Assembly: GCA_013361525.1 (NCBI GenBank)
Contig: JABFXY010000026.1
Location: 1-64,000 of the forward strand
DNA from: Polyangiaceae bacterium
GTDB taxonomy: Bacteria; Myxococcota_A; Polyangia; Polyangiales; Polyangiaceae
Reading direction: 5' to 3'
Length of the DNA: 64,000 nt
Position 1 is the first letter of the stretch; each line of letters begins with the position of its first letter. The notes under the pieces are model-generated. The model searched no databases. It was not told the origin of the DNA and saw only the letters and a program-made list of their open reading frames with translations. The position numbers and the translations under genes were made by a program. Of this stretch, positions 59,798-64,000 are shown piece by piece.

Positions 59798-59870
59798 GCC
59801 GGTGTGACGCAACAGGCAGACGTGCTCGGCTCAGACCCGAGAAGTGCAGGTTCGAATCCTGCCACCGGTA
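59798..59870 (+). tRNA. tRNA-Leu-like gene (anticodon CAG) lacking the long variable arm
   Basis: A 73-base cloverleaf: acceptor GCCGGTG/CACCGGT, a three-pair D stem with GG in the loop (Leu-like), anticodon arm CTCGG-CTCAGAC-CCGAG (CAG at 34-36), only four variable bases (AAGT), T arm GCAGG-TTCGAAT-CCTGC, discriminator A. Sequence features are those of tRNA-Leu, but Leu tRNAs carry a long variable stem, missing here. May be a functional noncanonical tRNA or a decayed copy. CCA not encoded. Confidence 0.7.
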
Positions 59871-59890
59871 CTGTGTTTCTGGGGGATTGC

Positions 59891-59966
59891 GCACGCACGA
59901 CGGCGTTGGGTCCCGCCTGGGGTGTGCTCCCTGCGGTCGCACGTGGCACCCAACGCCTGTGCGTGC
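59891..59966. repeat. Long inverted repeat, about 19-base arms
   Basis: Arms 59891-59911 and 59948-59966 are complementary except for two extra bases in the left arm (GCACGCAC, then GGCGTTGGGT against ACCCAACGCC, then GTGCGTGC). The 36-base middle can pair further. It begins 21 bases after the tRNA-Leu-like gene. Confidence 0.75.
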
Positions 59967-60005
59967 CCTGATCCATTCGGGGGCGTTTTGCCGACGGCGG
60001 CCGAT

Positions 60006-60113
60006 GGCCGCCTCCTGATGCGGTGTTGCTGATTGGCGCGCGCGCACGTCGGTTCGCTAGCCAGGTGCCGACGGCCGCCTCCTGATGCGGTGTTGCTGAT
60101 TGGCGCGCGCGCA
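60006..60113. repeat. Direct repeat, two 41-base identical copies
   Basis: Copies at 60006-60046 and 60073-60113 (period 67) match exactly, starting GGCCGCCTCCTGATGCGG and ending in alternating GC. The 26-base spacer is unrelated. Two copies are too few for a CRISPR array. Origin unknown. Confidence 0.75.
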
Positions 60114-60322
60114 TTGCTTCGCTTGCGCGGTCCAAGTCGTTCGCGGTCCCTCTTCCACCTCACCCCTCTTCGCGCGCTCCTTCTGCCCTTCGCGGCTTTG
60201 CGGTTCCTCTCCCGCTTCCCCAGCAGCGCCAATGTGGGCCCGTGGATAAAGCGCAGCGATTTCGCGGCGTCGAAAAAATGCGATCGACGCGGTCGCTGAC
60301 TGTCTGTTATCCGGAAGGGATC

Positions 60323-63181
60323 ATGAGAGATCCCTTTTCGTTGGTCGGTACGTCGATCGACGGGCGGTACAGGGTTGATGCTGTGATCGGCGAGGGGGGC
60401 TTCGGCGTGGTGTACCGCGGCTTGCACGAGCGCTTCGAGCACCCGGTGGCCATCAAGTGCTTGAAGATTCCGCCGCACTTCACTCCCGACGCGAAGGCGG
60501 TGTTCCTTCAGCGGTTCCGCGAAGAGGGGAAGATCCTGCTGAAGCTGGCGGATGCGCCGGGGGTGCCGCGGGTCTATGACTACGGCGTCAACGTCGGCGG
60601 GCGCGAGATTCCGTTTTTGGTTCTCGAATGGCTCGACGGTCAGACGCTCGAAGGGGTGTTGGAGGCGCGGCGCGCGACGGCGGCTTCGGGCTTCAAGCCG
60701 TCCGATGCGATTGCGCTTTTGCTTCCCGCCGTCGACGCCATTGCGATCGCGCACGAGCACGCCATTGCGCATCGCGATATCAAGCCGGCGAACTTGTTTC
60801 TCGCGACGACGGGACGCGGGCCGGTCGTGAAGGTGCTCGACTTCGGCATTGCGAAGGCGATGCAGGAAGGGGAGTCGCTCGCGCAGCAGCAGACCAAGAC
60901 CGCGACGAGCTTCCGCGCGTTCACGCCGAATTACGCCGCGCCGGAGCAGTTCACGCCGAAGCGATTCGGGGCGAGCGGACCTTGGACCGACGTGCATGCG
61001 CTCGCGCTGGTGCTGGTCGAGCTCTTGACGGCGCAGCAGGCCAACAAAGGCGAGGACCTCGTCGAGTGCCTCGAGTCCGCGACGAGCCCGCAGCGGCCGT
61101 CGCCACGGGGCGTCACCGTGTCGAGCGAGCTCGAAGCCGTGATCCAAAAGGCGCTCGCGCTGCAGGTAGCCGATCGTTATGCGAATGCAGGGCTCTTCGC
61201 CGCTGCACTTCGAAGCGTCCCCGAGGCGCAGCACCTACAGGGCAGTCGCACGTCGCTTCCGACGATTCCCGTCGAAGATCTTCCGCCGAGCACGGTGCGC
61301 GCGACACCCATTTCGAGCTCGGGCGGGACACAGGTCATTGGTGGAGGTATAACCGCCGTTCCGGATGTGACCGGTCCGATTGCGATGAGCACCGAGCAAC
61401 CGGTATCGAGGACCCAACCGGGATCGGCGGGCCCCGTCGTGCCGCAGGCACCGCCGCGCTCGAGCGCGCGTGGCAAGAAGAGCCCGCTTCCCTATGCGAT
61501 TGCCGCGCTCGCCGCCGTCGGTGTCGCAGGGTTCACCATCGCGGCGATCGTGAAGAGCAAAGACAACGGCGGTTCCAGCGCCTCGACGTCGAGCCCGGCG
61601 GACACCTCGGCGCCCGCGCCGTCGGTTTCTGCGGAGCCGGAGAAGAAGACGGAGACGGTCCTCGCGCGCCGGGTATTGAGCGCGCGCGAGATCATCCCGG
61701 TGCTGGTCGCGGGGGAAGACGTCCTGAAGTCGACGAATCATTTCCGCCTGACGAAGGAGGGCGGACGCATCACGAAGATCGAGACCGTCGATCCTGCGGG
61801 GACGGTTCGAGCGACGGAGACCATTGCCTATCCCGAGGCGGGTGGGTGGTCGAAGACGGTGCGCGACGGCCGGGGTGTCCTCGTCGAAACGATTCAGATG
61901 TCGAAGGCGGGAATCGAGACGCATCTCAATCGCGCCGGCTCGCCGTTCATCAATGGCTGCGAGCGATTCGCTTGGAAGTTCAGCGAGGCGGGGGACCCCA
62001 TCGAGCGGACCTGTCAGACGCAGAGCGGACACACGATCATCGACGCCAAGGGATGTCAGGTCATTCGACAGGAGTTCGATGCGCAACACCTGCCGACGTC
62101 CGCTGCGTGTTTCTCCTACGACGGCCGGCCGCTCATCGACTCCGACGGCATCCATATCGCGAAGAACACCTTCGACGATCGGGGCAATGCGACGGAGAGC
62201 GCCTTCTTCGACGACAAGGGCGCGGGCCGCGCCAACATGGAAGGTTGCATGCGCGTTCGCGTCGAATACGACGCAGCCGGCAACAAGTCGGAGCTTCGCT
62301 GCATCGGCCCCACGGGCCTCACCGCCGCATTGCGCGGAACGAAGATGGCGTACGTGCGCAATACCTACGACGCGCACGGCTGCCAGACGCGGCTCGAGCA
62401 ATTCGACGTCGATGGGGCCTATGCGACGACGATGGGGATCGTCGGCGTCGACACCGCCCGAGACGAGCAATGTGGCGAGCTTTCCCGCGCGACCATCGAC
62501 GCGAAAGGTGGGCTCGTCGCGCCGATCGGGGCGCCCGCCAAGATCGAGAAGACGCTGAACGCCGAGGGCCTCGTCGTCGAGCAACGGTGTTTCAATGCGC
62601 AGCAGCTGCCTGCCCATTGCGAGGGCGAGTCGTCGCCGTACGGCTCCGTGCTTCGCTCTGCGTACGACGACAAGGGCCGCGAGATCTCGCTCAAGGCGTT
62701 CGACGCGAACGGAAAGGCGACCAACAAGGCGCGAAACTACCCGCACGAAGCGCAGAAGACGTACGACGAACGCGGGCTTCTCGTCGAGATTCGGTATCTC
62801 GATACGGAGGGCAAGCCGGCGACGGCGCTCGAGAAGATCGCGAAGCGCGTGATTCGGCACGATGCATTGGGTGCGGAGATCAGCCAGGCCGGATTCGGCA
62901 TCGACGGCGCGCCGGTCGTCGACTCGACGCAGACGCACGAGATCCGAACCAGCTACGACGAGCGGCATCAGATCGCGCGCATTCAGGTGAAAGATGCGAC
63001 GGGCGGCCCGCCCGCCCGCGTCGACCTCGTCTATTACGGAATGACCTGGCCGCGCACGGCGGTGCGGCTCGACGTCGTCCGTGAGGACGGTCAAGTCGTC
63101 GAGAACAAGTTCTTCGACAAGACCGAAAAGGAAATTGCCAAGGTCGATTGCCGCAACATCGAAACGATGTGCGTCCGCTGA
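60323..63181 (+). CDS. Transmembrane Ser/Thr protein kinase with extracellular YD-like repeat region
   Basis: 952 residues from the ATG at 60323, preceded by GGAAGGG. Eukaryotic-type kinase domain (13-300): glycine loop GEGGFGVVYRG, catalytic Lys in VAIKCLK, HRDIKPANLF near 149, DFGIAK near 173, and APEQF. A Ser/Thr/Pro linker, one membrane helix (about 390-412), and then about 510 residues outside with repeats of the type YDxxGxxxExxxFDxxG (YDDKGREISLKAFDANGKA; YDERGLLVEIRYLDTEGKPA). Cys pairs may stabilise them. Likely senses an external ligand and signals inward. Confidence 0.92.
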   Translation: MRDPFSLVGTSIDGRYRVDAVIGEGGFGVVYRGLHERFEHPVAIKCLKIPPHFTPDAKAVFLQRFREEGKILLKLADAPGVPRVYDYGVNVGGREIPFLVLEWLDGQTLEGVLEARRATAASGFKPSDAIALLLPAVDAIAIAHEHAIAHRDIKPANLFLATTGRGPVVKVLDFGIAKAMQEGESLAQQQTKTATSFRAFTPNYAAPEQFTPKRFGASGPWTDVHALALVLVELLTAQQANKGEDLVECLESATSPQRPSPRGVTVSSELEAVIQKALALQVADRYANAGLFAAALRSVPEAQHLQGSRTSLPTIPVEDLPPSTVRATPISSSGGTQVIGGGITAVPDVTGPIAMSTEQPVSRTQPGSAGPVVPQAPPRSSARGKKSPLPYAIAALAAVGVAGFTIAAIVKSKDNGGSSASTSSPADTSAPAPSVSAEPEKKTETVLARRVLSAREIIPVLVAGEDVLKSTNHFRLTKEGGRITKIETVDPAGTVRATETIAYPEAGGWSKTVRDGRGVLVETIQMSKAGIETHLNRAGSPFINGCERFAWKFSEAGDPIERTCQTQSGHTIIDAKGCQVIRQEFDAQHLPTSAACFSYDGRPLIDSDGIHIAKNTFDDRGNATESAFFDDKGAGRANMEGCMRVRVEYDAAGNKSELRCIGPTGLTAALRGTKMAYVRNTYDAHGCQTRLEQFDVDGAYATTMGIVGVDTARDEQCGELSRATIDAKGGLVAPIGAPAKIEKTLNAEGLVVEQRCFNAQQLPAHCEGESSPYGSVLRSAYDDKGREISLKAFDANGKATNKARNYPHEAQKTYDERGLLVEIRYLDTEGKPATALEKIAKRVIRHDALGAEISQAGFGIDGAPVVDSTQTHEIRTSYDERHQIARIQVKDATGGPPARVDLVYYGMTWPRTAVRLDVVREDGQVVENKFFDKTEKEIAKVDCRNIETMCVR

Positions 63182-63185
63182 CGCG

Positions 63186-64000
63186 TCACGGTATCGCCGT
63201 GAGGAGCGCGCGAACGGCGTCGGACCAACTGGAAATGACGTCGGTGGAGGGGGGGCAAGCCGTTGCCCCTTCAAGCTCCGCTCGATCGGAGACCGCGAGA
63301 AAGCGGCCGACCGAGAGCCTCCGACCTACGCCGATCTCGAAGGCGGCCACGTCGGCATAGCGCTCTTCGGCTGCCGCGCGCTCGGGCACCGAATCGATCG
63401 ATTCCGAATGAAGCTCGACGACGCCGCGGCGGATCAACGCGCCGAGCTTGATTGCCAAGAGCGCGCGCTCTTCGTCGAGCCAGCCTTGTGGCAAGACGAT
63501 GTGAATCGATAGCGCCTCTTCGTGAAGTATGCGTGTGGCTCGCTCGGCGAACAGGCACACGGCGGCGAGGGCCAGCACCGCGCGCTGCCATGGCGTCCCG
63601 CGTGCGAGCGTTTTTGCGCGGGCCGCGATATCGGGCGACACCGCGATCCATATCGAGATGCGGCGCCGATGGGCGACGTTCTCGTCGCGGGTGTACGACA
63701 AGAGCTCGCCCATCGCCCAGCGAACCGCAAACGGATCCTCGGCGATGTCCCCTGTCTCCGACAGCGCGAGCTCGCTGGTGGCGACACTCTCGAGTGAGCT
63801 CGATTGCGTCATTTCGGCGTATCCGCCCATGGGATAGGTACTGTCGTCGTGCTGGCGCGTCGCGACCTCGTTCGAGCGGCGTCGGCCCACGGCAACCCCC
63901 TGCGGTAGGAGGCGATCGAGCGCAGCCTGCGCCTCCGCGATTTGATGAAGCATCAAACGCGCGGAGCGATTGCGCAGGTACGGCGCGCCCTCGGCGAGCA
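63186..64000 (-). CDS. Hypothetical protein, cut by the right edge of the window
   Basis: The frame runs from the stop at 63186 to the window edge without interruption; an internal ATG at 63953 gives 255 residues, but coding-like sequence (LAEGAPYLRNRSARLML...) continues to the edge, so the start is outside. The middle has two hydrophobic or helical stretches (RISIWIAVSPDIAARAKTLA; RAVLALAAVCLFAERATRIL). No family recognised. Convergent with the kinase gene, five bases between stops. Confidence 0.6.
   Translation of the reverse strand, partial: LAEGAPYLRNRSARLMLHQIAEAQAALDRLLPQGVAVGRRRSNEVATRQHDDSTYPMGGYAEMTQSSSLESVATSELALSETGDIAEDPFAVRWAMGELLSYTRDENVAHRRRISIWIAVSPDIAARAKTLARGTPWQRAVLALAAVCLFAERATRILHEEALSIHIVLPQGWLDEERALLAIKLGALIRRGVVELHSESIDSVPERAAAEERYADVAAFEIGVGRRLSVGRFLAVSDRAELEGATACPPSTDVISSWSDAVRALLTAIP

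Larger units (their letters stand above)
59871..60322. other. Structured gene-free stretch downstream of the tRNAs
   Basis: 452 bases with no convincing gene. They hold a long imperfect hairpin (59891-59966), a perfect small hairpin (59996-60012, GGCGGCC-GAT-GGCCGCC), a 41-base direct repeat in two copies, and the leader of the kinase gene, whose GGAAGGG lies just before the ATG at 60323. Could contain a small RNA or a regulatory element. Confidence 0.5.

Noticed and set aside
59798..59870. tRNA-Leu-like gene considered as tRNA-Sec or tRNA-Ser
   Set aside because: The anticodon is CAG, and neither the long acceptor/D arms of Sec nor the long variable arm of Ser is present.
60006..60113. Direct repeats considered as a CRISPR array
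   Set aside because: Only two copies, one 26-base spacer and no cas genes in the window.
60628..63274. Long open frames in other frames over the kinase gene, on both strands (over 600 codons)
   Set aside because: Very Arg-rich with no recognisable motif; the kinase frame has all catalytic motifs.

Overview
The window is high-GC DNA that looks like chromosome from a Myxococcota bacterium, most likely order Polyangiales. The basis is: three proteins with MYXO-CTERM tails (short Cys motif, membrane helix, Arg cluster) plus a fourth such tail buried inside a fused protein; thirteen predicted lipoproteins; several AgmX/PglI-like (TonB-like) proteins; kelch and DUF4215-type Cys-rich repeats; a eukaryotic-type Ser/Thr kinase; and very long antisense open frames typical of such GC content. 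The species assignment is inference.

Layout. 0-10 kb: a secreted metzincin protease, four lipoproteins or exported proteins, a LysR regulator divergent from an aldo/keto reductase, an NTF2-like protein and a secreted three-repeat protein. 10-16.6 kb: a membrane protein, a lipoprotein, a TfoX-like protein followed by an AraC regulator, a CPBP protease, a frameshifted gene and a second AraC regulator. 16.6-26.3 kb: an envelope-rich block with two paralogous single-span TonB-like proteins either side of a GltE-like TPR lipoprotein, a lone receiver-domain protein, a coupled pair containing a conserved N-terminal domain, two tandem Cys-patterned anchored proteins and a TPR protein. 26.3-34.9 kb: a DsbD-type reductase with promoter and terminator, exported proteins, a DUF4912 protein, ribF divergent from prs, and an L,D-transpeptidase lipoprotein. 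34.9-40.5 kb: a surface multicopper oxidase, a Gfo/Idh/MocA oxidoreductase divergent from a TetR regulator across two operator copies, and an extensin-like protein. 40.7-43.5 kb: the housekeeping run rplY-pth-rpsF-rpsR-rplI closed by a terminator. 43.5-56.5 kb: MYXO-CTERM and lipoprotein genes, including a 1876-residue protein that appears to be two exported proteins fused in frame. 56.6-64 kb: dnaB, an EamA-like protein, sohB, tRNA-Pro, a tRNA-Leu-like gene without the long variable arm, a structured gene-free stretch, a Ser/Thr kinase with a long external repeat region, and an incomplete gene at the right edge.

How it fits together. Housekeeping functions (ribosomal proteins, Pth, RibF, Prs, DnaB, tRNA) are islands in an accessory landscape dominated by cell-envelope and secreted proteins. 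Small one-gene regulators (LysR, two AraC, TetR, a lone receiver) sit beside the genes they probably control. No phage, IS element, CRISPR array or restriction system was seen. The strongest candidates for something new are the fused kelch/PEGA gene, the short-armed tRNA-Leu-like gene with the structured DNA beside it, the TonB-like/GltE-like envelope block, and the duplicated TetR operator.
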